This document shows positions 36,301-45,451 of a DNA stretch of 64,000 nt, piece after piece. The stretch spans positions 62,001 to 126,000 of the forward strand of contig QOQV01000007.1 in assembly GCA_003327435.1 (NCBI GenBank), written 5' to 3'. The notes below the pieces were generated by a model that was given only the letters and a program-made list of their open reading frames with translations, was not told the origin of the DNA and searched no databases. The translations under genes were made by a program, and so were the position numbers. The stretch is from Ignavibacteriota bacterium. GTDB lineage: Bacteria; Bacteroidota; Ignavibacteria; UBA10030; BY39. Each line of letters starts with the position of its first letter. Within the stretch, counting starts at the first letter, position 1.

Positions 36301-37865
36301 CAATAGGAACCGCAGTGGATATAACTGAACGCAAAAAAGCAGAAGAGGACCTGAAAAAATCATACGAACAGTATGAACAATTCTTTACATATGACCTTAC
36401 AGGAGATTACATAAGCACAGTTGAGGGTAAAATTATTGCCTGTAATCCGGCTTTTTTAAAAATCTTCGGATTCTCCTCAATCGAAGAAGCTCTAAAAATT
36501 GATACAAGTATATTATATGAGTCACCGGAAGATCGTGCAAGACTATTATCAAGATTACAAAGAGAGAAGAAAATTGAGTATTACGAATTGCAAATGCGCA
36601 AGCTTGATGGAACACCACTTCATATAGTAGCAAATGTTATTGGAATATTTGATGAAAATGATAAACTGGTTCGAATGCAAGGATATTTATTTGATGACAC
36701 AAAAAGGAAATCACTGGAAAATATGTTAGCACAAGCTCAAAAACTTGAAAGTTTAGGAACGCTTGCCAGTGGTATTGCACACGATTTTAACAATATCCTT
36801 GCAATTATTTTAGGACATGCCTCTTTATTAAAAATCCACACTCAGGATCCAAATAAGATTTTACAAAGTGTTGAAGCTATAGCGCGTGCTACGGAAAGAG
36901 GTACCGCACTTGTAAGACAAATGTTAACATTTGCAAGGAAGACGGAAATTTCAATTCAACCTCTGGATATTAATTCTTTAATAAAAGAAATTAGTAAAAT
37001 GATTAACGAAACTTTCCCAAAAATTATTGAAATAAATTTAAATCTCAAATCAAACCTTCCTCCAGTCCTCGCTGACCCAACTCAAATTCATCAGGTACTG
37101 CTAAACCTCTGTGTAAATGCGCGTGATGCAATGCCAGAAGGCGGTAAACTTACAATCTCCACAGAAATTTCTGACATCTATAAACTAAAAGAACACTTTA
37201 GCAATATAAACGAACCCTCGTATGTTACAATTATTGTTTCGGATACAGGAATTGGAATGGACGAAGATACCAAAGCGAGAATTTTTGAACCCTTTTTCAC
37301 CACAAAAGCACATGGACAGGGAACTGGTTTGGGACTTTCAGTCGTTCACGGAATAGTTTCCGCACATAAGGGTTTTATAAGAGTCGAGAGCGAACCCGGA
37401 CAGGGAACAACTTTTTATGTTTATCTACCATCAATGGAAACACATAAGAACGATAAAATATCAGCATCGGAAACTGAAGAAGAAATTAAAGGCGGAAATG
37501 AAACAATCCTTATCATTGAAGATGAACAATATCTGAGACAAATGCTTGAAGAATTATTAATCGCAAAAGGTTATACTGTAATAACAGCTGAAAATGGAGT
37601 TGAAGGTGTGGATGTTTATACAAAAAATTATCAAAACATCGATTTAATCATTACCGATATGGGGTTACCAAAACTCGATGGCAAAGAAATATTTTACAGA
37701 ATACACAAAATTAATCCTGATGCAAAAGTTATTATTGCGAGTGGCTATTTAGAACCATCGCTTAAATCACAACTATACAAAGATGGGCTTAAAGATTTTA
37801 TCACCAAGCCTTATTCATTAAGCGAAATTTTAAAGAAGATCAGAACAGTACTGGATTTTAGATAA
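33321..37865 (+). CDS. Hybrid sensor histidine kinase with eight PAS domains and two receiver folds
   Basis: A 1514-residue soluble sensor with no membrane segment. The N-terminal domain (~7-110) has a receiver fold with an acidic pair (D14, D17) and an Asp at 49, but the conserved Lys is replaced by Met (QMPF, ~97), so it looks like a pseudo-receiver. Eight PAS domains start near 128, 252, 379, 506, 635, 760, 892 and 1018. HisKA (~1140-1210) has the phospho-acceptor His in GIAHDFNN (~1152). The HATPase domain (~1255-1375) has NxxxNARDAM, DTGIGM and GTGLGLS. A C-terminal receiver (~1390-1510) has Asp in ITDMGLP and Lys in ITKPY. It probably senses several internal cues. A 12-bp palindrome, ATTCTATAGAAT (33287-33298), lies just upstream. 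Confidence 0.9.
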   Translation: MTSHTNKIAIGIVDSVDRHLIIETLKSFGYEAITIKENEYQDSDLVIIDKAYANSIGKKVLEFKKTLEAFLPIIVVLDHRSSVDKYLLAGFDDYLQMPFTKTTLNARIKIFLRLREQSIIIQQRGEERYRAIFEATGTATLIVEADNTIVLANEECFPVTGYKPEELIGTSWINYAAPESLELMQHYHQLRRIDPTKAPRKYEVKLINKKGEKRDVILFANMIPGTTQSIVSMLDITERHQAEDALRQSEERMRTIIEGTKQLFFYTQDAEGNTTYVSPTVEQITGYSVDVWKNRPDWFTTNSEINEIAKAKTRAHLRGEVSKEPFLVEIKHKNGNIVLLEVYENPIFREGKVVGIQGVAQDITEKKLAEKLLSSTMQRYKHLTDIAPVGIFHTDNLGYTTYVNKKWCEISGLSCEEALGDGWLKAVHPEDREKLIAGWKKDIKSQKTSYAEYRFLRPDGSIAYVIGQATPEKDIENKIIGYTGTIVDITELRLAEMALKQSQQQLARLIGNLKGMVYNCLNDEKWTMKFISNGAIELTGYSPEELIDNKVIAYNDLIIPEDRNYVWNTIQEACNKRIPYELEYRIVTKYGLIKNVWEKGIAIFSEDGSVDHLEGFITDVTEKKLAEAQLLLQNAALEASANAIVIANREGFIQWANAAFTRLTGYKVPDEVFGQNPRDLVKSGKQDQRFYKNLWDTILSGKVWHGELINRRKDGSLYDEEMTITPVKNNEGTITHFIAVKQDITERKLRESELQREKNFVESITETSPVGITRVDKNGIIIYANTRAEEILGLTRSEIAGQKYNSPVFRISDFDGNEFPDDELPFHKVKTELKTFTGIRHAINMPDGRRVLLSINATPLFNEVGEFDGMVATFEDITEHIKAEQAIREREQWFRQLADTTATAIVIYQGERFVYVNKATEIITGYTAEELLSMHFWDIVHPEYRNLVRERGLSRQLGAEVPLRYEFKILRKDGKVLWIDYTAGKIDWFGQPAAIGTAVDITERKKAEEDLKKSYEQYEQFFTYDLTGDYISTVEGKIIACNPAFLKIFGFSSIEEALKIDTSILYESPEDRARLLSRLQREKKIEYYELQMRKLDGTPLHIVANVIGIFDENDKLVRMQGYLFDDTKRKSLENMLAQAQKLESLGTLASGIAHDFNNILAIILGHASLLKIHTQDPNKILQSVEAIARATERGTALVRQMLTFARKTEISIQPLDINSLIKEISKMINETFPKIIEINLNLKSNLPPVLADPTQIHQVLLNLCVNARDAMPEGGKLTISTEISDIYKLKEHFSNINEPSYVTIIVSDTGIGMDEDTKARIFEPFFTTKAHGQGTGLGLSVVHGIVSAHKGFIRVESEPGQGTTFYVYLPSMETHKNDKISASETEEEIKGGNETILIIEDEQYLRQMLEELLIAKGYTVITAENGVEGVDVYTKNYQNIDLIITDMGLPKLDGKEIFYRIHKINPDAKVIIASGYLEPSLKSQLYKDGLKDFITKPYSLSEILKKIRTVLDFR

Positions 37866-38004
37866 TTCTATATCTCAGGCTGCAAGTGTAGCTATACCGC
37901 TTCACTATCTTCAAGATGTCGTTATAAAAATAGTTGTTCGCGTTTTACTATTTAATATTTATGTTGGAAATAAGTAAATTAACTAAAATCTCGATAGAAA
38001 AATA

Positions 38005-39033
38005 ATGTTTAAAACTGAAAAAAATTATCTACGAATTTTAATTGATAATCTACCTGATTTGATATATTTCAAGGATGCTGAAGGTAGATATATTTTGAGT
38101 AATCGCGCACATTATACATCGCTTGGTGCAAAAAGCGAAGAGGAAGTTTTAGGAAAAACTACCTTTGATTTCAATCCACCTGAATTAGCAAAGCAATACA
38201 GTGAAGACGAAAAGAAAATTGTAATGAGCGGTGAACCACTGATAGGTAAAGAAGAAATTGCTTACCATAGAGATATAAACAAGATGCGCTGGCATCTGAC
38301 CACAAAAATTCCCATAAAAAGCGAAGAAGGAGCAATTACTGGATTGGTGTGCATCAGCAGTGATATAACTGAACGCAAAGAGTTCGAGGAAATGCTCAAA
38401 AGAGAACGTAATCAGCTGAGAACTTTAATAGATAATCTTCCAGATATAATATTTTTCAAAGATGTGGATGGTAGGTATATTCTGAATAATATTGCACATC
38501 TAAGATCCATAGGTATGCAAAATCAAGAGGATGTATTGGGTAAAACAACATTTGATTTTAATCCATCAGAATTAGCAAAAAAATATCATGATGATGAGAT
38601 GCAAATAGTAAAAACTGGGGAGCCAATTGTTAATGAAATAGAGCAGGCATTTCACAAAGATACTGGAGAATTTCGCTGGCATCAAACAAGCAAAATTCCG
38701 ATTAAGAACGAATTCGGAAGAGTAATCGGAATTGTAGGAATTGCTCACGATATAACTAACCAGAAACAAGTTGAGGAGGAAAGAGAAAGATTAATATCGG
38801 AATTACAGAAAGCTTTAAACGAAGTTAAAACTTTACGTGGACTTATTCCAATTTGTGCAAACTGCAAGAAAATCAGGGATGATCAGGGTTTCTGGACACA
38901 GGTTGAATCATATATTCAAGACCATTCAGATGCACGATTCAGCCATGGACTTTGTCCAGATTGCTTTAAACAATTGTATCCAGATATAAGCCGGAAACTT
39001 TCAGAGAAAAAACCTGACCCAGAAAAAAATTAA
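38005..39033 (+). CDS. Tandem-PAS protein with C-terminal paired-cysteine motif
   Basis: The 342-residue protein has two closely similar PAS/PAC units (~5-130 and ~135-255), each with the LIDNLPD(L/I)I(Y/F)FKD and LGKTTFDFNP blocks, and a coiled-coil linker (~255-285). A ~55-residue tail carries CANCKKIRDDQGFW and then HGLCPDCFKQLYPD, that is two CxxC pairs about 36 residues apart, suggesting a zinc or other metal/redox site. No kinase, GGDEF, EAL or HTH output is present. I know this tail as a recurrent C-terminal module on PAS and receiver proteins, but its function is not established to my knowledge. It may work with the upstream hybrid kinase. A possible TTGTTC-16-TATTTA promoter is at 37934-37961. 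Confidence 0.8.
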   Translation: MFKTEKNYLRILIDNLPDLIYFKDAEGRYILSNRAHYTSLGAKSEEEVLGKTTFDFNPPELAKQYSEDEKKIVMSGEPLIGKEEIAYHRDINKMRWHLTTKIPIKSEEGAITGLVCISSDITERKEFEEMLKRERNQLRTLIDNLPDIIFFKDVDGRYILNNIAHLRSIGMQNQEDVLGKTTFDFNPSELAKKYHDDEMQIVKTGEPIVNEIEQAFHKDTGEFRWHQTSKIPIKNEFGRVIGIVGIAHDITNQKQVEEERERLISELQKALNEVKTLRGLIPICANCKKIRDDQGFWTQVESYIQDHSDARFSHGLCPDCFKQLYPDISRKLSEKKPDPEKN

Positions 39034-39172
39034 TAATAATAGTGGTAAGAATTCCACAGGGGCATATTTATAAAATAACCTAAATTATTGTTAAAATCGG
39101 GCAAATTCTAAGGGTTCTTCATAAGTTTGAAACCAATTACTAAGTGAGTTCTACATAAGGCAATGCGGGGTA

Positions 39173-39201
39173 TTGACTTTTGTTTATTTATTTTTTAAAT
39201 T
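39173..39201 (+). promoter_or_regulatory. Predicted promoter of the DUF3160/T9SS gene
   Basis: TTGACT (39173-39178), a 17-bp spacer and TAAATT (39196-39201), about 27 bp upstream of the ATG at 39228. A strong AGGAGGT ribosome site lies between. Confidence 0.45.
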
Positions 39202-39227
39202 TTACTAAGAAAAGTTAGGAGGTTTAT

Positions 39228-41801
39228 ATGAAAAAATTATTGATTTTTTCGTGGCTTATTCTAATAAGTCAATTGGGCGGGTTCGTACTTTCACAATCAG
39301 ATAATTTTAACCTAAATGCTTATAAGCAATTTTTGTTAAACAACAAAAATCTTACTACATCTGGTTTACTGGAAATGTATCCAGCAAGAACTTTTAAAGC
39401 AAAAATCTCTCCTATAAGCTCAACTCCACTATACCTTGACAGCATAATTCTTAAATATAAATTAACTGATTACGAAAAGTCGCTTATTCAAAATAATGGG
39501 TTCATGGTAAGTGAACGATTATCCAGAGAAACATTTGGGGGTGCTTTCTTAGAAATCTGGCATAAAGATTTGCCTGTTTACATCTCAACAGATGCTATTT
39601 TACACGCATGGCATATATCGTTCGATGCAATATTAAAAGATATTGAGTTGAGTGTTTTGATTCCGAAGTTAGAGCAATTGCTTACTAACTTACATTCTCA
39701 AATGAATATTTTAAATGCCCGGTATTCGAATATTCCAGAAATGCATCCATCATTAAGAGATGTGGATTTATATTTAACAGTTGCCAGAAAACTACTTCAA
39801 AATACGGAAGTTAATCCGTACTACTTTGAGAATTTTGCTACAGTTAATGAATTGATGAACTTGATTCAGCAAGAGGATGTAAATGACTACCCATTATTCT
39901 CAACGGAGAATCGAACCATTGATTTTAGTCAATTCAGGATTCGTGGACATTATGCGGATCAAGACAAACCACAACTTGGAAGATATTTTAAATCTATGAT
40001 CTGGTTGGGAAGAACTGAAATATATCTGCTTCCTCCTAAATCACTTAATAATATATCACCAGAGAATATCCGCCGACAAATAATTGATGCGTATTTGATC
40101 CTTGAAGCTCTGGAAAATTCAAATTCTTATACATTGCTGCAGGAGATTGATAATATAATAAAGTTCTTTGTTGGAGAATCAGATAATGTTACCATAGAGA
40201 ATTTAAAGGAGTTAAAAAGCTCCCTGAATATTACGAATGCGGACGAATTGCTCAACAGCTTTTTGATTAAGCGTTTTCAGGATTTATTGAAAACGAAACC
40301 GTATGCTTTTCAGCGAATATTATCTCAAATTCTTTTTAAAAATCCTCTCAACCCTGACCAAATTGTTCCAGCTTCAGCATTCTTGCTTCTTGGTCAAAGG
40401 TTTATTGTAGATTCTTACATAACAAGTGAGGTAGTATTTGATAAGATTGTTTATAATGGGGTAAGTGTTCGGAGAATTCTACCATCCACTCTCGACATTA
40501 TATTTTCAATCGGTAATAACGCAGCAGCACAATTGCTTCAATCAGAGCTCGATAATTATCACTATGCACCTAATTTGGCTGCCTTAAGATATTTAGTGGA
40601 TTCATACGACAGTGATTTCTGGAATGTCTCGTTATACAATTTGTGGTTAAACAGTATTCGCCGTCTAAATCCACCGAATAACAGGACCAATTTGCCGGCT
40701 TTTATGCAAACGGCTGCATTCTGGCAAAAGATGATGAACACACAACTTGCGTCCTGGTCACAGTTAAGACACGATGTCTTACTTTACGCAAAACAATCTT
40801 ATACTCGTGGAATAATTTGTTCATATCCTTATAGCTATGTTGAACCTTTTCCTGAATTTTACAATAACCTGAGTACTTTATCACAACTTGCATTGGATTA
40901 TTTTAACCAGCTTAACTCATTAAATGGTTATGCAAAAAGTTGCATTTTGAATTACTTTCAGCATTTTAATGGTGTAGCAAATACACTTGCCATCATAGCA
41001 AAAAAAGAGCTCGACGGAATTATGCTTAACCAGAGCGAAAAAGATTTTTTGAAAAATATGCTCTTTAGGCAAGCAGTTTGTGGTCGCCCATATAATGGAT
41101 GGTATTATAACCTTTATTACACTGGTGATGAAGATTTCGAGAAAAAGGATTTAATAGTTGCTGATGTTCACACTGCTCCAACCAATGAATTTGGAAATGT
41201 GGTTGGCTGGGTTTTGCATTCTGGAACAGGTATGATTAACCTGGGTGTTTTTGTTACCGAACTTCCATCAGTTGGTAATGTAGCCTTTATTGGTCCAATG
41301 CTAAGTTACCACGAATATGTTACCGAAAGATTTTTAAGATTATCGGATGAAGAATGGAAAACAAATTATTATTTTAAATCAACAAGGCCATCATTCGTAA
41401 ATCTATATCTTGCTGATAGTTCAGGAAATAGTCGTGGTTCAGGAATAAATTTGTTCACTTCTGCCAATAATGGAACTATTGATTTACCACAGTCCTTTAT
41501 CGTACATCAAAATTATCCAAATCCTTTCAATACCACAACCACAATTTCATTTAATATTCCAGTAGAGCTTGCATTCTCAAATGTTGATTTGAGTATTTAT
41601 AACATACAGGGTCAGTTAATAAAGAAGATTTTAAACGCAACCCTGCCTGCAAATACATATTTTTTTCAATGGAATGGAACAGATGAAAATGGTAAATCCA
41701 TTGCAAGTGGAATATATTTTTACAAGTTAAGTTTAAGCTCATTAAGGAATGAAAAAATGACTAATTACAATATATATGGCAAGATGGTTCTTATAAAATA
41801 A
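39228..41801 (+). CDS. DUF3160 protein with T9SS sorting domain
   Basis: An 857-residue exported protein with a signal peptide (1-23, ending VLSQ). A DUF3160 region (~60-740) is recognisable by the STDAILHAWHISFD block (~120), the RFIVDSY segment, and the DVHTAP and HSGTGMINLGVF blocks near its end. A linker and a type A T9SS sorting domain follow (~765-857, NYPNPFN and ASGIYFYKL). DUF3160 has no assigned activity. The preceding AGGAGGT is close to a perfect anti-16S match. The gene lies 81 bp before another T9SS cargo gene on the same strand, so the two may be expressed together. Confidence 0.87.
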   Translation: MKKLLIFSWLILISQLGGFVLSQSDNFNLNAYKQFLLNNKNLTTSGLLEMYPARTFKAKISPISSTPLYLDSIILKYKLTDYEKSLIQNNGFMVSERLSRETFGGAFLEIWHKDLPVYISTDAILHAWHISFDAILKDIELSVLIPKLEQLLTNLHSQMNILNARYSNIPEMHPSLRDVDLYLTVARKLLQNTEVNPYYFENFATVNELMNLIQQEDVNDYPLFSTENRTIDFSQFRIRGHYADQDKPQLGRYFKSMIWLGRTEIYLLPPKSLNNISPENIRRQIIDAYLILEALENSNSYTLLQEIDNIIKFFVGESDNVTIENLKELKSSLNITNADELLNSFLIKRFQDLLKTKPYAFQRILSQILFKNPLNPDQIVPASAFLLLGQRFIVDSYITSEVVFDKIVYNGVSVRRILPSTLDIIFSIGNNAAAQLLQSELDNYHYAPNLAALRYLVDSYDSDFWNVSLYNLWLNSIRRLNPPNNRTNLPAFMQTAAFWQKMMNTQLASWSQLRHDVLLYAKQSYTRGIICSYPYSYVEPFPEFYNNLSTLSQLALDYFNQLNSLNGYAKSCILNYFQHFNGVANTLAIIAKKELDGIMLNQSEKDFLKNMLFRQAVCGRPYNGWYYNLYYTGDEDFEKKDLIVADVHTAPTNEFGNVVGWVLHSGTGMINLGVFVTELPSVGNVAFIGPMLSYHEYVTERFLRLSDEEWKTNYYFKSTRPSFVNLYLADSSGNSRGSGINLFTSANNGTIDLPQSFIVHQNYPNPFNTTTTISFNIPVELAFSNVDLSIYNIQGQLIKKILNATLPANTYFFQWNGTDENGKSIASGIYFYKLSLSSLRNEKMTNYNIYGKMVLIK

Positions 41802-41882
41802 TAGGATTTATAATAATTATTTATCAAATGCAAAAAAATTTAGATATTATTATTCTGTTAACCGAACACCAAGGAGGTAGCA

Positions 41883-44800
41883 ATGCAAAAAATACTTAAT
41901 CGCAGGCGATTAATTCTTTTCTTTCTTGCATTTTTCTTATCAGCAACAAATTCCACAGGTGAAGTGGAAAAAGGAGTTAAAAACCTATCTCAAAAACCTG
42001 TTATAATCCATCGTAACCTGTTGGATGTTAATCAAATCTCAGCATATTATAGAAATGATGGTGAATTTCATTCCAATCACTCACAGACTGGACCTGGTTT
42101 TGAATGGCCTAAAGGTAGCGGTATGTATGCAATATTCTCATCTGGACTGTGGATTGGTGGTCAGGTTACATCAGATACAAATCCGAATGTCAAAGAAATA
42201 CGAGTTGCAACCGTAGGACATTTTGGCTCGGAATATAGGCCTGGAACAATTTTACCAAACGGAGAACCAGACGATTTTACCAAACCAGAATATCGCTATT
42301 ATAAAGTTATGCCAAAAGTTGATCTACCCAACTCAAATCCAGATTTTATGGAATGGCCAGTCAATCAGGGTGCACCATATCACGATATTAACGATAACGG
42401 TATCTATGAACCAGAAATTGATAAACCTGCAATTATCTTACCAAATAAAATTATTTATCCTGATATGATGCTCTTTGCTGTATACAATGATGCTGACCCA
42501 AAATACCACACTTGGTTATGGGGCAGATCCAAGCCTTTAGGGGTTGAAGTTCGGCAATTAAATTGGGCTTTCGATTTTGGGTTTGCAGACGCTCATTTTA
42601 TTAAATTTCAAATTTATAACAAAAGCAACAATGTAATTGATAGTTTATATTTAGCATTCTGGTCTGATCCTGATCTTGGAGATGCATTTGATGATTATGT
42701 GGGATGTGATACTACATTTGATGCAAATGGTAAAAGACACAACCTTGGATATTGCTATAACGGTGATAATTATGATGGACCACCTGGATACGGTTTAGCA
42801 CCGCCAGCTGTTGGAGTTAAATTATTTCAAGGACAGCTTATTTATACAGGTTCTCAACTTGATACAGCAGTTGCATTTGGGAAAAAATGGATAGGATATA
42901 AAAATGGTAACTTATCGAGCTTCAATTTCTATTGTCATCCTGGACTGGGAGGATGTACAAACCCAGATTGGTATGATCCAAGTTTGTATGAACAAACTTA
43001 TAATATTATGAAAGGAAGGACAAGGACTGATAAACCCTGGATAGATCCACACACAGGTGACACAGTAAATTTTATATTTGCCGGCGATCCAGTAACTGAT
43101 GTTGGATTTTTAAATAAAGATTATGTTGCCCCTTCAGATGTAAGATTTACGATGCCCACTGGCCCACTCACACTGGCACCAGGCGATTCACAGGAAGTCG
43201 TATACGCTGTATTCGTTGCAAGAGGAACAAGTAATTTGAATAGTATTACACGATTAAGAGAAGTTTCTACACTAATACAAAAAATTTATGATAATAATTT
43301 TGAAAAAGTTCCATATGCCCAAATCCTTCCTCCTAATCTATACAATCCACCATTTTTATTAAATGTGAAGATTGAAAATGCATTAACAGTAAGAGCTATA
43401 CTTAAATCACAAATAGAACCTTTACTTGGAGAAGTAGAATTATTTGATGATGGAAATCATAATGATTCTCTTGCAAATGATGGCACCTGGGGTAATTGGC
43501 TTAATTCGGGTATAAGTCCAGATGCTGCTTATCTGGACCTAATTATAAAATATAAAGATGGTGATTCAATTTATTGGGAGAAAACAATAACAAAAATTCC
43601 CACAATTGGCAAGCCCGAGATAGTCGATTTCGATATTATTTCAGATAACATAAATGGAGATAAAATTATTAATCCTGGAGAAGATATCAGATATAAATTT
43701 AAACTTAAAAATACAACTTTAGCACCGATATCAAATATTTCAATTAACAGCTATAAAACAACGAGTCAGCATATCTGGTTAGATAATAATTTGGCAGGTT
43801 ATCACCCTGACACTATCCAGATTGGTGAAATCAGCGGCTGGATTCCAAATCAATATTTTACTTTTTATGTTAGCGCTGCAGCTCCTGTGGGCTATATTGG
43901 AGATATAATTTATAAAATATTTAGTAGCAATGGTAATCAATGGCTTGATACAATCAGTATCACAGTGGAAGATTTTATGTATAAACCTATCGATACAGTT
44001 TCGACACATATTGAAGGCATAAGCGACTCAAAATTTAAAGTCAGATTGGTTGATTACTCCAAGTTAAAGGATAACGAATATAGAATTACAATTACAAAAA
44101 TCTCAGATGATGATAGACGATATAATTTGATAAATGCAACATTAAATGATACCTTATTAAAAATGCAAACTATACCATATGATTATTATTACAATGAACA
44201 CGATATGCCAATTGTGGATGGTTTCAAAATTTTAACAAATCAAGTTGTTACAAGATACGGATTAAGAACCTGGAAATATAATAATAATATGAACATCTGG
44301 TTTACAGGTGTGCCTGGTTGGTATTATGCTGAACTTAGATTTAGATATGGGGGATTAGCTGCCCATCCAAGAGTAAATACTTTTGGTTATGAAAGCGGTT
44401 ACGGTGTAGATGACCTAAAAAATATTTTAATAATATTTAGTAACCATAACACTCAAAAAGCATACAGATATATAGCAGGATTTGCCCCTTTCCCACCAAT
44501 ATTACGACTGGTAAAACATCCAGAGTTCAGGCCTTTTGTAAAAGATAGTGTTGGATTTGGATTCCTTTATCAGGATTACGAAAAATATCCACTTGGAAAT
44601 CCAGCATACGGAAATACAGTACCCTTCACTGTTTGGGAAACAGACAAAGCTGGAAATATCGTCAGACAGCTGGATGTAGGTATTGTGGAAAGAAACGATT
44701 CACTATATAGATGGATGCAAACTTCACCAACTGAATCTACAAAACAATATCTTTATTATGGAAATATTGATGGTAAATGGAATCCATCACCGAGACTTCC

Positions 44801-45383
44801 ATTGGTAACAAGCAAAGAGGGTGATGAGCTTATATTAATTTTCGCTACAACCTACACTGACACACCTAAAACAATTTACACAGGTGGAACAACTGACGAT
44901 TATAGACCACATTACAACCTTTTAAACAACTTTAGCAATGTTCCAGCTATGTATGTTTTATGGATGAGAAGGATTACCCCAGATACATCATTTGCCGAAG
45001 GCGATGTTCTTGAACTAATTTCTTATTTCCCGGTAACGGAAAAGGATGTCTACATATTTAACCCAGTTCGATTGTTACAAAATAATGAGAACAATTTAAT
45101 ACCTACTCATTATTTCCTCTATCAAAACTATCCAAATCCCTTCAACTCAACAACAACGATCAGCTATGATGTAGTTGAGCGTACAGATGTTGAAATTTCA
45201 GTTTATGATATTTTAGGTCGCAAGATAAAAACGCTTGTTAAAGAAGAAAAAATGCCTGGTACATACAATGTTGTCTGGGATGGTAAGAATAAAAATGATA
45301 TTTCAGTTTCATCAGGAGTTTATTTGGTGAGATACAAAGCAGGACCTTTCTACCAATCACGAAAGATTTTGTTGATGAGGTAG
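41883..45383 (+). CDS. Large T9SS-exported protein of unknown function
   Basis: A 1166-residue protein with a signal peptide (~1-26, after an Arg-rich start) and a type A sorting domain (~1078-1166, YQNYPNPFN, VYDILGR, SSGVYLVRY). The body contains an N-terminal domain with many Trp, Tyr and Pro residues (~40-480) and a middle Ig-like region (~600-720) with the GD-x-INPGED pattern common in surface proteins. I do not recognise a catalytic domain. The AAGGAGGT ribosome site 5 nt before the ATG is perfect. It is followed by a bidirectional terminator. Confidence 0.8.
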   Translation: MQKILNRRRLILFFLAFFLSATNSTGEVEKGVKNLSQKPVIIHRNLLDVNQISAYYRNDGEFHSNHSQTGPGFEWPKGSGMYAIFSSGLWIGGQVTSDTNPNVKEIRVATVGHFGSEYRPGTILPNGEPDDFTKPEYRYYKVMPKVDLPNSNPDFMEWPVNQGAPYHDINDNGIYEPEIDKPAIILPNKIIYPDMMLFAVYNDADPKYHTWLWGRSKPLGVEVRQLNWAFDFGFADAHFIKFQIYNKSNNVIDSLYLAFWSDPDLGDAFDDYVGCDTTFDANGKRHNLGYCYNGDNYDGPPGYGLAPPAVGVKLFQGQLIYTGSQLDTAVAFGKKWIGYKNGNLSSFNFYCHPGLGGCTNPDWYDPSLYEQTYNIMKGRTRTDKPWIDPHTGDTVNFIFAGDPVTDVGFLNKDYVAPSDVRFTMPTGPLTLAPGDSQEVVYAVFVARGTSNLNSITRLREVSTLIQKIYDNNFEKVPYAQILPPNLYNPPFLLNVKIENALTVRAILKSQIEPLLGEVELFDDGNHNDSLANDGTWGNWLNSGISPDAAYLDLIIKYKDGDSIYWEKTITKIPTIGKPEIVDFDIISDNINGDKIINPGEDIRYKFKLKNTTLAPISNISINSYKTTSQHIWLDNNLAGYHPDTIQIGEISGWIPNQYFTFYVSAAAPVGYIGDIIYKIFSSNGNQWLDTISITVEDFMYKPIDTVSTHIEGISDSKFKVRLVDYSKLKDNEYRITITKISDDDRRYNLINATLNDTLLKMQTIPYDYYYNEHDMPIVDGFKILTNQVVTRYGLRTWKYNNNMNIWFTGVPGWYYAELRFRYGGLAAHPRVNTFGYESGYGVDDLKNILIIFSNHNTQKAYRYIAGFAPFPPILRLVKHPEFRPFVKDSVGFGFLYQDYEKYPLGNPAYGNTVPFTVWETDKAGNIVRQLDVGIVERNDSLYRWMQTSPTESTKQYLYYGNIDGKWNPSPRLPLVTSKEGDELILIFATTYTDTPKTIYTGGTTDDYRPHYNLLNNFSNVPAMYVLWMRRITPDTSFAEGDVLELISYFPVTEKDVYIFNPVRLLQNNENNLIPTHYFLYQNYPNPFNSTTTISYDVVERTDVEISVYDILGRKIKTLVKEEKMPGTYNVVWDGKNKNDISVSSGVYLVRYKAGPFYQSRKILLMR

Positions 45384-45407
45384 TAGAAAGATTCTATATC
45401 AATTTAT

Positions 45408-45441
45408 AGTGAGTGATAGAAAAATATTTCTATCACTCACT
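45408..45441. terminator. Bidirectional intrinsic terminator between convergent genes
   Basis: A perfect 15-bp stem, AGTGAGTGATAGAAA (45408-45422) with TTTCTATCACTCACT (45427-45441), and a 4-nt loop AATA. It sits in the middle of the 68-bp gap between the convergent T9SS gene (stop 45383) and the M2 peptidase gene (stop 45452). The A/T-rich stem base can serve as U-tract in both directions. Confidence 0.8.
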
Positions 45442-45451
45442 CTATAAAATC

